64,000 nt of DNA from Colwellia sp. RSH04 (GCF_003545765.1 NZ_QXIO01000001.1:771029-835028); one strand, 5' to 3'. Counted from the stretch's first letter, positions 16,572 through 26,558 are shown. Notes: generated by a model from the letters alone, not told the origin. Numbers and translations are program-made.

Positions 16572-17223
16572 TTTGATTTTCTCTAGCTGGCACTGATTCG
16601 CCTGCCACTAAAAATTGGCGACGAATCAAACCAAAGTCTTGAGTATCAATTTCAATAGCAATAGCTTGTGGTAATGTTTGCTTAGGCCACTTGTCTTGCC
16701 ATTCTTTACCATCATAATATTCAAATGACATTCCATCGACTGCGCTGATTAATGGCCGTACCTTTGGCTCTTCACCGACAACAGCATCAACAAAGTTATA
16801 ATGCAAACGTTCAAAAGTCTCATCTCTTAAACGATAAGCAACAGCTTGTAATTCACTACGAGGTAGCAACATCCCTGGGTTTGTCCAACCATGGCGAACA
16901 AAAGCCAAGGCTTGTTCATTATCTAAAAAACTTTCTTCAGCGGTTTGCAAATATTGCTTACTTGGTGACTCGCCGTTAATTCTTATGGAACGACGAGCCA
17001 GTTGGTTTAAGTCTCTCTCCACAAGGATAAAAGCTCGCTGTAACTCATTTTGTCTCTCGCTACGTAATTTTGATGTTTCATCGCCTCGTTGCACGGTATC
17101 AAAAATAGTAAAGCTTGCTAAACCCACTACAGCAAAAATAGCGATGGCTATTAACACTTCGAGCAAAGTAAAACCTTGCCCTCGCTTCATATTGTTTATT
17201 ACACCGCCAATAACCCTATTCAT
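16561..17223 (-). CDS. gspJ: Type II secretion system minor pseudopilin J
   Basis: A 220-residue minor pseudopilin with prepilin site GQG^FTLLEVLIAIAIFAV (conserved Glu at +5). The ATG at 17223 overlaps the gspI stop (TAATG), favouring that start and a 17-residue leader. An internal ATG at 17190 would give a six-residue leader of the more usual length. Long GspJ leaders are known, so coupling was given more weight. The body carries SERQNELQRAFILVERDLNQ and RRQFLVAGE near the end, as in the GspJ family. Confidence 0.9.
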   Translation of the reverse strand: MNRVIGGVINNMKRGQGFTLLEVLIAIAIFAVVGLASFTIFDTVQRGDETSKLRSERQNELQRAFILVERDLNQLARRSIRINGESPSKQYLQTAEESFLDNEQALAFVRHGWTNPGMLLPRSELQAVAYRLRDETFERLHYNFVDAVVGEEPKVRPLISAVDGMSFEYYDGKEWQDKWPKQTLPQAIAIEIDTQDFGLIRRQFLVAGESVPARENQNDR

Positions 17224-17609
17224 TAAGGTTTATCCTGAGCTACATAGGTCATAATACTTGTTACTGGAAATTCATCATCTTCTTTAGCTCGCACTTCCAT
17301 CACTAAGGCACGCATTTCATTATTCGCGGTTTTAATCACTTTTTGCTGCCAATACCACGTGCGACTCGCTAACTCTACTTCGCCTTTCTTATTATTTTTA
17401 GGCGGCCAAGTTGTATCTAGTTTTGCCGCAACCATTTGATTTGATGCGACCCAATTAGCAAACATTTTCTCATCTAGATGACTAATATGACGATAGTTAT
17501 TATCTGCTGCACCTAATAATGCAACACCTGCAATAGCAAATATAGCCATCGCTAACATTACCTCAATTAATGTAAACCCTCGCAACAGGTTAAGCGAATT
17601 ACTCTTCAT
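17223..17609 (-). CDS. gspI: Type II secretion system minor pseudopilin I
   Basis: A 128-residue minor pseudopilin, leader MKSNSLNLLRG then FTLIEVMLAMAIFAIAGVAL, with Glu at +5. GspI nucleates the GspI-J-K tip complex. WVASNQMVAAKLDTTWPP and the aromatic WYWQQKV are typical of the family. It overlaps gspH by 11 bp upstream and gspJ by one base downstream. Confidence 0.9.
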   Translation of the reverse strand: MKSNSLNLLRGFTLIEVMLAMAIFAIAGVALLGAADNNYRHISHLDEKMFANWVASNQMVAAKLDTTWPPKNNKKGEVELASRTWYWQQKVIKTANNEMRALVMEVRAKEDDEFPVTSIMTYVAQDKP

Positions 17610-18219
17610 CTAACGTAGGCCCTTCTATGGTAAGGGGAATACTGTATAGTCCGCTAACACGATAGGCTAAATCATCAACATCATTGATAAGGGATGCTTC
17701 TTCGTTATAGGAAAAAGTTAAACTAAATGGCGTAATGTCACCGCCTGAAAGTATATAAACTTGAGGGATGAGTTTTTTTTCTTTCTCATCTTTTTCTCTA
17801 GCAGAGAAGTCATCTTCATCTTTTTCTTGAATAATACTTGAATCAAAAAGGAGTGGTTCTTCTATAGGTAAGTCATCAAGTTGCAAGCTCATTTCAACTT
17901 GTGATGGCAGTTGTCCTTTCGTTAACCAATCTTGTTCAGCTATTTCAGACCACTTCACCCCGTCGTACCCTAAAAACTGATAGTTATCTTCATTAATAAC
18001 CAAGCCTAATTCAATATTATTCAGCATTCCATAATCTGCGGCTGTTTCAAAAATAGCAGCAAATTGATAACTACTTTTTTTGAGTACGTCCTCTGGTCTT
18101 TCGCCAAAAAAATTAAATTGGATAGAACTCGCAATGATACCAATAAGTACCACAACAACCATCACTTCAATTAAAGTGAAGCCTTTATTTTTGTTGAGTA
18201 TTCTATTAACGGTTAACAT
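17599..18219 (-). CDS. gspH: Type II secretion system minor pseudopilin H
   Basis: A 206-residue minor pseudopilin with leader MLTVNRILNKNKG, then FTLIEVMVVVVLIGIIASSI (Glu +5). ESAADYGMLNN-type sequence (here FETAADYGMLNNIELGLVIN) and YQFLGYDGVKWSEI match the GspH beta-domain. A segment rich in Glu, Asp and Lys at about 130-150 (KDEDDFSAREKDEKEKK) is unusually acidic and basic, likely a surface loop. It follows gspG after a 44-bp gap that holds a strong hairpin. Confidence 0.88.
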   Translation of the reverse strand: MLTVNRILNKNKGFTLIEVMVVVVLIGIIASSIQFNFFGERPEDVLKKSSYQFAAIFETAADYGMLNNIELGLVINEDNYQFLGYDGVKWSEIAEQDWLTKGQLPSQVEMSLQLDDLPIEEPLLFDSSIIQEKDEDDFSAREKDEKEKKLIPQVYILSGGDITPFSLTFSYNEEASLINDVDDLAYRVSGLYSIPLTIEGPTLDEE

Positions 18220-18232
18220 AGAGTTAAAGCTA

Positions 18233-18254
18233 GCAGCCTAAATAATTAGGCTGC
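18233..18254 (-). promoter_or_regulatory. Intra-operon mRNA hairpin between gspG and gspH
   Basis: A perfect 9-bp stem, GCAGCCTAA / TTAGGCTGC, with a four-base loop lies nine bases after the gspG stop. It is not followed by a T-run, so it looks like a processing or 3'-stabilising element that would leave more gspG message than gspH message. This is inferred from structure and position. Confidence 0.55.
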
Positions 18255-18263
18255 GTAAGAAGC

Positions 18264-18695
18264 TTACTGGTAATCCGCTAAATTCCAGTTACCAATATCA
18301 TCTTCTGTTCCTGCTTCACCATCAGGTCCCACAGAAAACACATCCATTTTACTTTGCTCACCCGGATTTAATAATACGTATTCATTTCCCCAAGGATCTT
18401 TAGGTAAACGCTTTATATAACCATCTTCAGGAAAACGACGTGGTAATGGCTCAATATCTGTTTGAACAACTAATGCCTCTAAGCCTTGTTCTGTAGTAGG
18501 ATAGTCGTAATTATCCATTTTATATAAACTTAACGATGTTTCTAAAGCAGTAACATCTGACACCGCTTTTTGCATATTTGCTCGCTCTTGGCTACCCATT
18601 AAGTTAGGTACGACCATACTGGCTAAAATGCCTAAAATTACGATAACTACCATAACCTCAAGTAAGGTAAAACCTTGGTTAGTTGATTTATTCAT
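18264..18695 (-). CDS. gspG: Type II secretion system major pseudopilin G
   Basis: A 143-residue major pseudopilin. The leader MNKSTNQG is followed by FTLLEVMVVIVILGILASMV with Glu at +5. The globular part has the GspG signature DVTALETSLSLYKMDNYDYP and TTEQGLEALV. The calcium-binding C-terminal loop lies around DVFSVGPDGEAGTEDDIGNW. It is the most abundant subunit of the pseudopilus. A 57-bp gap follows gspF and a hairpin precedes gspH, so its message level may be set apart from its neighbours. Confidence 0.94.
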   Translation of the reverse strand: MNKSTNQGFTLLEVMVVIVILGILASMVVPNLMGSQERANMQKAVSDVTALETSLSLYKMDNYDYPTTEQGLEALVVQTDIEPLPRRFPEDGYIKRLPKDPWGNEYVLLNPGEQSKMDVFSVGPDGEAGTEDDIGNWNLADYQ

Positions 18696-18752
18696 ATTCT
18701 TTTCCTATTTGCGCTGTAAATCTAAAAATTGATTATTTGTTCTTTTAATTAC

Positions 18753-19985
18753 TTAGCCGCCCACTAAAGTGTTCAGCTGTAAAATTGGTTGTAATATTGC
18801 CATAACAATAAATAACACTACGCCTGCCATACCTACCATTAATGCAGGTTCAAAAGCCTTCAATGAAATACTGACTAAGGCTTCAAACTCTCTATCTTGG
18901 TTATCAGCCGCTCTACCAAGCATATGCTCTAACTGACCACTTTTTTCACCGCTGGCTATCATATGAAGCATCATAGGTGGAAAAAGTTTGGTTTGTTCTA
19001 AAGAAACACGCAAACTCGCACCTTCTCTAACTTTATCAGCCGCTGATTTTACTTCTTGCTTCATAAACAAGTTATCAAGCACTTCACCTGAAATCCTCAT
19101 ACTTTCCAGTAAAGGTACGGCGCTTGCGGTTAATATACTTAACGTTCGTGCAAACCTTGCCGTATTAACGCCACGAGCCACTTTACCTATTCCGGGAATT
19201 TTTAACACTTTCTGATGAAAAGCTAACTTAAAGGTGGGCTTTTTCATTAACTGAGAAAAAACAAGCATCGCTAACGCAATCAGAATCACAATAAACAAAC
19301 CATAATCTCTTAGGAAATCACTACTTGCGATCAAAAACTGGGTTGTTGAGGGTAAATTTTCACCCATATGTTCAAATTGACCGACAATTTTTGGCACAAC
19401 CGCTGTTAGTAACACCGCAATAACACCGACGGCTACAACGGTCATAATAATAGGATAAACAAGTGCTTGAATAAGTTGCGAGCGCATCTGTTGACGCTGC
19501 TCGGTGTAATCAGCTAAACGGTTTAATACTTTATCTAAATGACCTGACTTTTCACCCGCAGCAACCATAGCACGATATAATCGATTAAATATTTTAGGGT
19601 ATTCGGCCATACTTTCCGCTAAGCCATAACCTTCGGTAACTTTACTACGCACCCCCATAATCATACTTTTAATACGATTGTTATCACATTGCTCAGCAAC
19701 AGCTATCAATGACTCTTCAAGTGGTAAGCCTGACTCTACTAATGTTGCCAACTGACGGGTAATTAACGCTAAATCAGTCGCAGAGACTTTACCCCCTGAA
19801 CCTCGAAGTACTGAACTACTTTTACCTGAATCATTTTTACTTTTAGCTAATGTCGCCGTCACTTCTAATGGAATTAAACCTTGCTCTCTAAGCAGTGAAC
19901 GCACTTGCCTTGGAGTATCACCTTCGATAACTCCTTTTTTAGTTTTGCCTTTTTGATCTACGGCTTGATAATCAAAAGCTGCCAT
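18753..19985 (-). CDS. gspF: Type II secretion system inner-membrane protein F
   Basis: A 410-residue polytopic platform protein. It has the usual two T2SSF domains, each with a cytoplasmic helical bundle and membrane helices: hydrophobic segments occur at about 170-195 (YPIIMTVVAVGVIAVLLTAV), 225-245 and 380-400. Conserved GspF blocks are LATLVESGLPLEESL, MVAAGEKSGHLDKVLNRLAD and the second-copy MIASGEKSGQLEHMLGRAAD. It links the ATPase to pseudopilus assembly. The start MAAFDYQAVDQKGK is canonical. The gene lies seven bases after gspE. Confidence 0.93.
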   Translation of the reverse strand: MAAFDYQAVDQKGKTKKGVIEGDTPRQVRSLLREQGLIPLEVTATLAKSKNDSGKSSSVLRGSGGKVSATDLALITRQLATLVESGLPLEESLIAVAEQCDNNRIKSMIMGVRSKVTEGYGLAESMAEYPKIFNRLYRAMVAAGEKSGHLDKVLNRLADYTEQRQQMRSQLIQALVYPIIMTVVAVGVIAVLLTAVVPKIVGQFEHMGENLPSTTQFLIASSDFLRDYGLFIVILIALAMLVFSQLMKKPTFKLAFHQKVLKIPGIGKVARGVNTARFARTLSILTASAVPLLESMRISGEVLDNLFMKQEVKSAADKVREGASLRVSLEQTKLFPPMMLHMIASGEKSGQLEHMLGRAADNQDREFEALVSISLKAFEPALMVGMAGVVLFIVMAILQPILQLNTLVGG

Positions 19986-19992
19986 AACCTAC

Positions 19993-21567
19993 CTAGTCTT
20001 CACGTGTTACTCGAAGAACTTCTTCAAGGGTTGTTTGACCTAACATGACCTTATCAAAACCATCACGACGTATACTTTTATTGTTTTTACGAACAAACTT
20101 TTCAATAGCTTGCTCGCCCTGACCGTTATGAATCAACTCACGGACACTATCATCAACTGGCAATAGTTCATGTATCCCTGTTCTACCTCGATAACCTTTA
20201 AAGTTACATTCAGTACAGCCAATTGCGCGATAAATAACCTCGGTAGAGCCCTGCTCTAAACCTAGCAATTCTCTTTCTTCTTCATCAGGTAAATGACTTT
20301 CTCGACAATGCGGGCACAAGGTTCTGACTAAACGTTGAGCTAAAACACCTAATAAGCTCGAAGAGAGTAAGAAAGGCTCAACCCCCATATCTTCCATACG
20401 GGTAATAGCACCAGCAGCGGTATTAGTATGCAATGTCGATAACACCAAGTGACCGGTTAAACTTGCTTGTACTGCAATCTGTGCTGTTTCTAAATCACGA
20501 ATTTCACCTACCATTACAACATCAGGATCTTGACGCAAAATAGCACGTAACCCTCGAGCAAAAGTCATATCAACCTTAGTATTGACTTGGGTTTGTCCTA
20601 TACCTTCAATGGCATACTCAATAGGATCTTCAACAGTAAGGATATTGCGCTCTTTGGCATCGATTTGTGACAAACCTGCATATAGAGTGGTACTTTTACC
20701 TGAGCCTGTTGGCCCAGTCACTAATATAATGCCGTGAGGTTTCTCGATAATTTTTGAAAAGTTCACCCGTAAGCTGTCAGTCATACCAAGATCTTTCAAA
20801 TCTAATCGGGCAGCATTTTTATCAAGTAAACGTAACACAACACGTTCGCCATGGCCTGTTGGCATAGTCGATACACGTACATCAACGGCTCTACCACCAA
20901 TACGTAATGAAATACGACCATCTTGGGGAATACGCTTTTCAGCTATATCTAACTTAGCCATCACTTTAATACGAGAGACTAATAATGACGCTAATTTACG
21001 GTTTGGTTTAAGTACCTCACGTAACACACCGTCGACACGAAATCGTATTTGCAGCGCATTTTCAAAGGTTTCTATATGAATATCCGAAGCATTTTCTTTA
21101 ATGGCTTCACTGAGCATGGCATTAATCAGCTTGATAATTGGCGCATCATCTTCATTTTCAAGCAAATCTTCACTTTCTACCATTTCATCGGCTAACGAGT
21201 ACAAGTCGACTTCGTTACCAATATCTTCCATCATTTGTTGTGCTTCAGAGGAGTCGCGTTGATATACTTCAGTGAGTAAAAGCTCAAAGGCATCGTCGTT
21301 AAGAAAGTCATAATCAAAGTCTGCTTTGAGTAATCGACGTACTTCTAGCACTATATCGAAATTGACATTCGCAAGACAATGTAATGTAAAAGCAAACTTA
21401 TGTTGTTCGCTTTCAGCATCATTACGAGTGACTAACACACTATGTCGTTTAGCAAAGGCAAAAGGTAATAGCCAAGCACCCGCATTTTCATCTAGCTCGG
21501 GTTCAACTTCTGCTACTATATTTTCTAAGACTTCCTCATCTGAAAGCGAATCAATATCAACCGTCAT
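19993..21567 (-). CDS. gspE: Type II secretion system ATPase E
   Basis: A 524-residue hexameric ATPase that powers pseudopilus extension. Visible motifs: Walker [10 protein letters not shown] (285-293), Asp box, Walker [11 protein letters not shown] (349-358) and His box [10 protein letters not shown]. The zinc tetracysteine motif is C418PHC421 with C451TEC454. The N-terminal domain (1-140) binds the GspL cytoplasmic domain. The length is typical. It overlaps gspD by one base at the upstream side and is followed by gspF. Confidence 0.95.
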   Translation of the reverse strand: MTVDIDSLSDEEVLENIVAEVEPELDENAGAWLLPFAFAKRHSVLVTRNDAESEQHKFAFTLHCLANVNFDIVLEVRRLLKADFDYDFLNDDAFELLLTEVYQRDSSEAQQMMEDIGNEVDLYSLADEMVESEDLLENEDDAPIIKLINAMLSEAIKENASDIHIETFENALQIRFRVDGVLREVLKPNRKLASLLVSRIKVMAKLDIAEKRIPQDGRISLRIGGRAVDVRVSTMPTGHGERVVLRLLDKNAARLDLKDLGMTDSLRVNFSKIIEKPHGIILVTGPTGSGKSTTLYAGLSQIDAKERNILTVEDPIEYAIEGIGQTQVNTKVDMTFARGLRAILRQDPDVVMVGEIRDLETAQIAVQASLTGHLVLSTLHTNTAAGAITRMEDMGVEPFLLSSSLLGVLAQRLVRTLCPHCRESHLPDEEERELLGLEQGSTEVIYRAIGCTECNFKGYRGRTGIHELLPVDDSVRELIHNGQGEQAIEKFVRKNNKSIRRDGFDKVMLGQTTLEEVLRVTRED

Positions 21568-23738
21568 TAGTTTTTATCTTCCGAAGCTTCGAGTTTTTCT
21601 TGTTGTTCTAATGATTTTTTATACTCTTCGTATGATGGTTCGTTATATTTACTTTGTTCAAAACTGGTCTTTTCTTTACCCTCTTTATTATCTTTTATCG
21701 TTTTTTGGTATTCTTCAAACGAAGGTGGCAAAGCTAGCTTATCGTTCCACTTAGGCAAAATAGGCATATTTTCGTCGCTCATTAACGATAACCCTTCTTC
21801 TTGCTTACGAATTTGATCAGCACGAATATAGTTATATTTAGCCTGACTCATTTCGTCCATCAATTGACCATCTCGGATAATAGTCGGGCGTAAAAATACC
21901 ATCAAGTTACGTTTACTGGTTTTATTACTGGTTGATTTAAATAAATGTCCAAGTAGTGGAATATCACCTAAAAGTGGCACTTTTTCTATGCTTTCTTGTA
22001 CACTTTCATCAATTAAACCACCAAGTACTACCGTTGCTCCGCTGTCAGCCATTACCACGGTTTTAATTTCTCTTTTATCAATAGAGATATCTACACCCGC
22101 AGAGCCACTAACCGACGAAACTTCTTGTTCAATAATTAATTGTACGGCATCACCTTCATTAACTTGCGGTGTCACTCGCAATTTAACCCCTACTTCTTGG
22201 CGATCAACAGTTTGAAACGGGTTATTGTTATTACTGCCCGTGGCAGAGCCAGTAATAATAGGAACTTCCTGACCAACAATAAAATAGGCTTCTTCATTAT
22301 CTAGGGTAGTGATACTGGGTGTTGCTAGAATATTTGAATTCTTATCGCGACTAACGGCCTGCACAATAGCACCCCAGTCATTTTTAACGATACCAAACAT
22401 CATACCGCTAACCGCACTTAATACTTGCGCCAACGGCTCATAGTTGCCATCAACATCCGGTTTATTATACCCAGGAGTGACAACTTCACCATTGCTTGGA
22501 CTAAATACTGGCGGAACATAGTCTCCAGGAGTCGACTCAGCCGCTTTAGCTGCAGCGGCAACACTCGAAATAGGCGCTGGCCCATTATTAAATTGCGTAA
22601 AGCCACCCGCTTCTGTAAACCATTGCACTCCTAAGTCAACACCATCACCTTCAAGTACTTCAACAATAATCGCTTCAACTAATACTTGTGCTCTGCGCAC
22701 ATCTAGTTGGCGAATTACCGCTTCAAGAGACACTAACATGTCAGGTTGAGCAGTAATAACCAGTGCATTGGTTGATTCATGGGCATCAATGCTAACATCA
22801 CGCTTTTGCGAGCTACGAGTTTTGGTTTGAGCACCTGAGGTTTCAGCAACAATAGATTCACTAACCCCTTTGAGTACTTTCACTAAATCTTCTGCTTTTG
22901 AGTACTTAAGGTAATAGACACGAGTATTGCCGTTAGACTCTAACTCGCTATCTAAACGCTTCACTAAACGCACAACACGCTCACGCGCTTTAACTTCACC
23001 ACTAATAATGACGCTATTAGAGCGATCATCAGCAACAATTTTTGGAATCAAAAAAGTCGGTTGCCCAGCTTTACCACTAGTCGGCTTATTCATGGCTTCA
23101 ATAATTCGCACCATTTCACCCGCTGAAGCATACTGTAGTTTAATAATTTCTACGTCTTGGTCACCTGCTCTATCAACACGCTCGATAATTTTAACTAAGC
23201 GATTAACAGTTGCAGCGGTACCGGTTAACATGATGACATTGGCAGGGTCGTAATTAACCACGTTACCGCCACCCGCTTGATCAGACAATTGACGCAGCAA
23301 AGGCACTAACTCACGTACGGTGACATTTTTCACTTCAACCACGCGGGTAACCATTTCATCACCCAAAATACGACTGTCACTACCTATCACAGGAATAGAA
23401 GCCGTTTTGGCATCTTTATTACGGATAATCTTGATGATGTTATTATCCATCTCAACCGCAGCAAAACCATAGACTTCTAGAACATTTAAGAAGAATTGAT
23501 AGTACTGGTCTTCACTCAATAAATCATAACTACGAACGTTAATTTTGCCTCTAACGTTGGGATCAACGATCATGGTTTTCTTTAAATTTTTACCGACAAT
23601 ATTCACAAACTCGGTAATTTCAGTACCTTTAAAATTTGGCGAGTATTGTGCTGCGTGACTTTGTCCTACCAAGAACAAAGTGTTCATTGCACAGGCTGTC
23701 GTTAACGCGAGAATGAAATGTTTTAATTTATTATTCAT
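21567..23738 (-). CDS. gspD: Type II secretion system secretin D
   Basis: A 723-residue outer-membrane secretin if started at ATG 23738, which gives a normal signal peptide ([20 protein letters not shown] to SHAA). A longer frame begins at 23798. N0-N3 periplasmic domains follow ([20 protein letters not shown], then [35 protein letters not shown] and [19 protein letters not shown]). The secretin core contains [20 protein letters not shown] and [14 protein letters not shown]. An Ala/Pro/Ser-rich insertion sits before the core gate region. The C-terminal about 55 residues carry two related motifs, PSFEEYQK and PSYEEYKK, in a charged tail, perhaps the pilotin-binding S-region. Confidence 0.94.
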   Translation of the reverse strand: MNNKLKHFILALTTACAMNTLFLVGQSHAAQYSPNFKGTEITEFVNIVGKNLKKTMIVDPNVRGKINVRSYDLLSEDQYYQFFLNVLEVYGFAAVEMDNNIIKIIRNKDAKTASIPVIGSDSRILGDEMVTRVVEVKNVTVRELVPLLRQLSDQAGGGNVVNYDPANVIMLTGTAATVNRLVKIIERVDRAGDQDVEIIKLQYASAGEMVRIIEAMNKPTSGKAGQPTFLIPKIVADDRSNSVIISGEVKARERVVRLVKRLDSELESNGNTRVYYLKYSKAEDLVKVLKGVSESIVAETSGAQTKTRSSQKRDVSIDAHESTNALVITAQPDMLVSLEAVIRQLDVRRAQVLVEAIIVEVLEGDGVDLGVQWFTEAGGFTQFNNGPAPISSVAAAAKAAESTPGDYVPPVFSPSNGEVVTPGYNKPDVDGNYEPLAQVLSAVSGMMFGIVKNDWGAIVQAVSRDKNSNILATPSITTLDNEEAYFIVGQEVPIITGSATGSNNNNPFQTVDRQEVGVKLRVTPQVNEGDAVQLIIEQEVSSVSGSAGVDISIDKREIKTVVMADSGATVVLGGLIDESVQESIEKVPLLGDIPLLGHLFKSTSNKTSKRNLMVFLRPTIIRDGQLMDEMSQAKYNYIRADQIRKQEEGLSLMSDENMPILPKWNDKLALPPSFEEYQKTIKDNKEGKEKTSFEQSKYNEPSYEEYKKSLEQQEKLEASEDKN

Positions 23739-23818
23739 GGTTACTTGCTTGTTAGAAAATGGGGCGTTTACATTGTTACGCTTGAAAAAATTTATCATAA
23801 TTATTGTTATCTCTGCGC

Positions 23819-24769
23819 TTACGGCTCAATACTAAAGAGAATTTCGGTCAGTGACCCTTTTCGCTCTACTAATAAAGAAACATCTTTAGCTTGTTTCATT
23901 TCAGCCAGTGCTTTAGCTGCATCCCTAGTACTCGTTAAATCATAGCCATTCATTTGTACGGCAACATCGCCTGATTTTAACCCAGACAATTTAAAAAACT
24001 CTGGTTTTTTACCCGGTCTTAACGCGTAACCGACAATCTTACCATTTTTACGCTTCGGGTGAATCCTCAAGTGATCAGTAATCTTTCCCGGATTATCACT
24101 TAAATCGGCTCGTAACGTTTTAGCTTGTTGCTGTAATGCTTTATTGGCACGCTGATCTATCACCTCAGCCGTACCTTTGGTTCGTTGTGGGCTTGGTAGA
24201 GGCTTTCTTTCAGGTCTTGCTTTTGACTCTAATGAATAAGCAGGTTGCTTGTAATCAAAACCATCTAGCATCAAGGTTTCTAATTGACCAGCGCGTTTTA
24301 TTAATACTCGATCCATTAATACTTTTTCTAAGCTCGCTCTTGTTCCTACGATTAAATCACCAATACCATAGGTTTCTTGCTTACCTTGATGTTCAATAAT
24401 AGCCGCAGCAGTCTCTTTACTATCACTAGCGACCAAACCTGATAATACTAACTTCAAATTAGTTTGCGGAGCATCTTGTGCCTGCAAATCACTTGCTTGT
24501 ACTTCTTTTTCAGTGAACACACCAAATAAATTTAAAGTCTGTAATTCATTTAAATTAAAAGATTTGTTATCACTTTTAATCGCTTTGTTTTTTGACACTA
24601 ACGCGACATTAGAAGACATATCAGTTTGAGGAACAAACAACCACGTCATCTGCGCCATTACATACGCTATATATGTAATTAAAATAACACTGACTACTTG
24701 CGCCGTTTTTTTCTGGGCAAGTTTAGTAAGTAACGGAGTGAATGATGTTAAATCAATTGATAAAGCCAT
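23819..24769 (-). CDS. gspC: Type II secretion system protein C
   Basis: A 316-residue bitopic protein linking the inner-membrane platform to the secretin. It has one transmembrane helix at about 24-44 (VVSVILITYIAYVMAQMTWL). The homology region follows (LNLFGVFTEKE, then LVLSGLVASDSKETAAAIIE and YGIGDLIVGTRASLEKVLMD). A C-terminal PDZ domain (FKLSGLKSGDVAVQMNGYDL) is typical of the GspC/PulC family and helps select substrates. It is the first gene of the operon. The 265-bp gap to hslR should carry the operon promoter. Confidence 0.93.
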   Translation of the reverse strand: MALSIDLTSFTPLLTKLAQKKTAQVVSVILITYIAYVMAQMTWLFVPQTDMSSNVALVSKNKAIKSDNKSFNLNELQTLNLFGVFTEKEVQASDLQAQDAPQTNLKLVLSGLVASDSKETAAAIIEHQGKQETYGIGDLIVGTRASLEKVLMDRVLIKRAGQLETLMLDGFDYKQPAYSLESKARPERKPLPSPQRTKGTAEVIDQRANKALQQQAKTLRADLSDNPGKITDHLRIHPKRKNGKIVGYALRPGKKPEFFKLSGLKSGDVAVQMNGYDLTSTRDAAKALAEMKQAKDVSLLVERKGSLTEILFSIEP

Positions 24770-24931
24770 ACTTCTTCTTTTTCTAATTAAATGACTGTTT
24801 TGTCTGCGTATTTGGCTAATAAAATAATCAGTTAAAATCGCTATTAGGCAAAGTGATGCCTAGGATGATACTTCAGCTACAACAAAGCAACAAGCAATGT
24901 AGGCAGTTTTTAACTAATATTTACAAAAGAG

Positions 24932-24950
24932 TTCGCTATGATATAGCGAA
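24932..24950. promoter_or_regulatory. Perfect palindrome in the gspC/hslR divergent gap
   Basis: TTCGCTAT-GAT-ATAGCGAA is a perfect 8-bp inverted repeat with a three-base centre, without a following T-run. It sits between the divergent gspC and hslR starts, so it is a candidate operator for either. The cognate regulator is not evident. Confidence 0.4.
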
Positions 24951-25034
24951 AGCAGACCAGTTATGTTAATTTGCGCACAAATTTTCAGGGTAAAATGACA
25001 ATGTTAATGTCTGTCATTTATTAAGGTGATTTGC

Positions 25035-25436
25035 ATGGGTACACCACAAAGTGACTTAACTTCAACGCGATTAGATAAATGGCTATGGGCTGCACGGTTT
25101 TATAAAACCCGCGCCATTGCCAAGCAAATGATTGATGGTGGTAAAGTTTTCTATAATGGCCAACGAACTAAATCAGGTAAAGCAGTGGTATTAGGTGACA
25201 TCATCAAAATACGTCAAGGCTATGAAGAAAAAGAAGTTAAAATCATTGCAATTGCTGATAGACGTCGTGATGCCACGTTTGCACAAACACTCTATGCTGA
25301 AACTGAACAAAGCATCACCAGTCGTGAAAAAAATGCACTGGCTAGAAAACAAGGTATATTACTCAGCCCAGCCAGTGATACTAAGCCTGATAAAAAACAA
25401 CGTAGAAAAATTCGAGAATTTAAAGAAAGGATATAA
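25035..25436 (+). CDS. hslR: Ribosome-associated heat shock protein Hsp15
   Basis: A 133-residue S4-domain RNA-binding protein. The ATG at 25035 has AAGGTG at ideal spacing; a GTG nine bases upstream is less likely. The S4 domain is RLDKWLWAARFYKTRAIAKQ with GGKVFYNGQRTKSGKAVVLG. A basic tail (KKQRRKIREFKER) follows. Hsp15 binds 50S subunits carrying a stalled nascent chain with peptidyl-tRNA and helps recycle them. The hslO ATG is three bases after its stop, so they form a two-gene heat-shock operon. Confidence 0.92.
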   Translation: MGTPQSDLTSTRLDKWLWAARFYKTRAIAKQMIDGGKVFYNGQRTKSGKAVVLGDIIKIRQGYEEKEVKIIAIADRRRDATFAQTLYAETEQSITSREKNALARKQGILLSPASDTKPDKKQRRKIREFKERI

Positions 25437-25439
25437 ACC

Positions 25440-26300
25440 ATGAGCCAATTTGATGTATTAAATCGATATTTATTCGCTGACTCACATGCCCGTGGAGAAT
25501 TGGTTCAATTAGACCAGTGCTATAAAAGCATTATCAAAAACCATAATTACCCACAAGGGGTGCAAATATTATTAGGTGAGCTACTTGCCGCAACAAGTTT
25601 GTTAACAGCCACACTAAAGTTTGAAGGTGATATAACCGTTCAACTTCAGGGCGATGGCCCTATTGGCTATTTATCGGTTAGTGGTAATCATGAACAGCAA
25701 ATGCGTGGTATCGCTAAACTCAAGCAAGATACTCAAGCAACGGGTTTACATGCCTTAATAGGCAAAGGCACAATGGTGATTACCATTAGGCCAAGCAAAG
25801 GTGAAGCCTATCAAGGTGTTGTTGCTTTAGAGCATGATACGTTAGCTGAGTGCCTTGCACATTACTTTGAAGTATCTGAACAAATTCCAACCAAACTTTG
25901 GTTATTTGCAGACAGTCAAAAACAACTTGCTGGTGGCGCATTAGTACAATTATTGCCTGATGGCGACGATAAAGAAAAACAGCTCAATGATTTTGAACAC
26001 TTAAGTCAGCTAAGCAACACGATTAAAGCAGAAGAAATATTTACCCTTGAAGCTGAAGCCTTACTATACCGTTTATACCATCAAGAACAAGTTAACCTCT
26101 TTGAACCACAAAAAATTAGTTATGTGTGTGGTTGCTCTGAGGAAAAATGTTTAGCGGCTATTTCGCAAATAGAACCGAGTGAAATCAGCGCTATTTTAAA
26201 AGAGCAAGGTAAAATTTCTATGCATTGTGATTTTTGCTTAACAACTTACGATTTTGATGAAGCTAAACTTCAAGGTTTCATTTCGAAACTTAAACATTAG
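25440..26300 (+). CDS. hslO: Redox-regulated chaperone Hsp33
   Basis: A 286-residue cytoplasmic holdase activated by oxidation. The C-terminal redox switch has the zinc-binding cysteines C230xC232 and C263xxC266 (CGC and CDFC), with an extra Cys237 (EEKC). The N-terminal domain carries LFADSHARGELVQL and GDGPIGYLSVSGN, as expected. When hypochlorite or peroxide plus heat releases zinc, the family unfolds its linker and binds unfolded proteins. The length is typical. It is coupled to hslR by a three-base gap. Confidence 0.94.
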   Translation: MSQFDVLNRYLFADSHARGELVQLDQCYKSIIKNHNYPQGVQILLGELLAATSLLTATLKFEGDITVQLQGDGPIGYLSVSGNHEQQMRGIAKLKQDTQATGLHALIGKGTMVITIRPSKGEAYQGVVALEHDTLAECLAHYFEVSEQIPTKLWLFADSQKQLAGGALVQLLPDGDDKEKQLNDFEHLSQLSNTIKAEEIFTLEAEALLYRLYHQEQVNLFEPQKISYVCGCSEEKCLAAISQIEPSEISAILKEQGKISMHCDFCLTTYDFDEAKLQGFISKLKH

Positions 26301-26330
26301 GTTTTACTTACCTTTTATTAACAAAGCTGC

Positions 26331-26379
26331 CTTGTTTATGCTTTTTTTTAATTCAAAGTGAATTAAATGCATAAACAAG
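26331..26379 (+). terminator. Probable terminator of hslR-hslO
   Basis: CTTGTTTATGC pairs with GCATAAACAAG around an A/T-rich centre that contains a smaller inverted repeat (TAATTC/GAATTA). It starts 30 bp after the hslO stop. A T-run occurs inside the loop rather than after the stem, so the mechanism is not canonical. Confidence 0.5.
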
Positions 26380-26469
26380 CTCTTCTCTCCTACCCCTTTA
26401 AACATCAACACAAATCTAGATTTATTAAACAAATCAATAGAATTTAGTGTTCATTCATGTCACTTATAT

Positions 26470-26558
26470 TGAAAACTTTCATATTAAACGATTTTTTTCT
26501 TTCGTTTTGTTAGTTAATCGCCTAAAATACCGCCTGAATATAAGCATGAAAACTTTCA
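26470..26558. promoter_or_regulatory. Twin dyad operator-like sites upstream of pckA
   Basis: TGAAAACTTTCA occurs exactly twice, at 26470-26481 and 26547-26558. Each copy is itself a dyad (TGAAA/TTTCA). The pair, 77 bp apart and 41-130 bp before the pckA start, resembles a LacI/GalR-family (Cra-like) operator arrangement. The regulator is unknown. Confidence 0.45.

Noticed and set aside
17190..17223. Shorter gspJ start at 17190
   Set aside because: It is possible, giving a six-residue leader, but the TAATG overlap with gspI favours 17223; kept as an alternative only.
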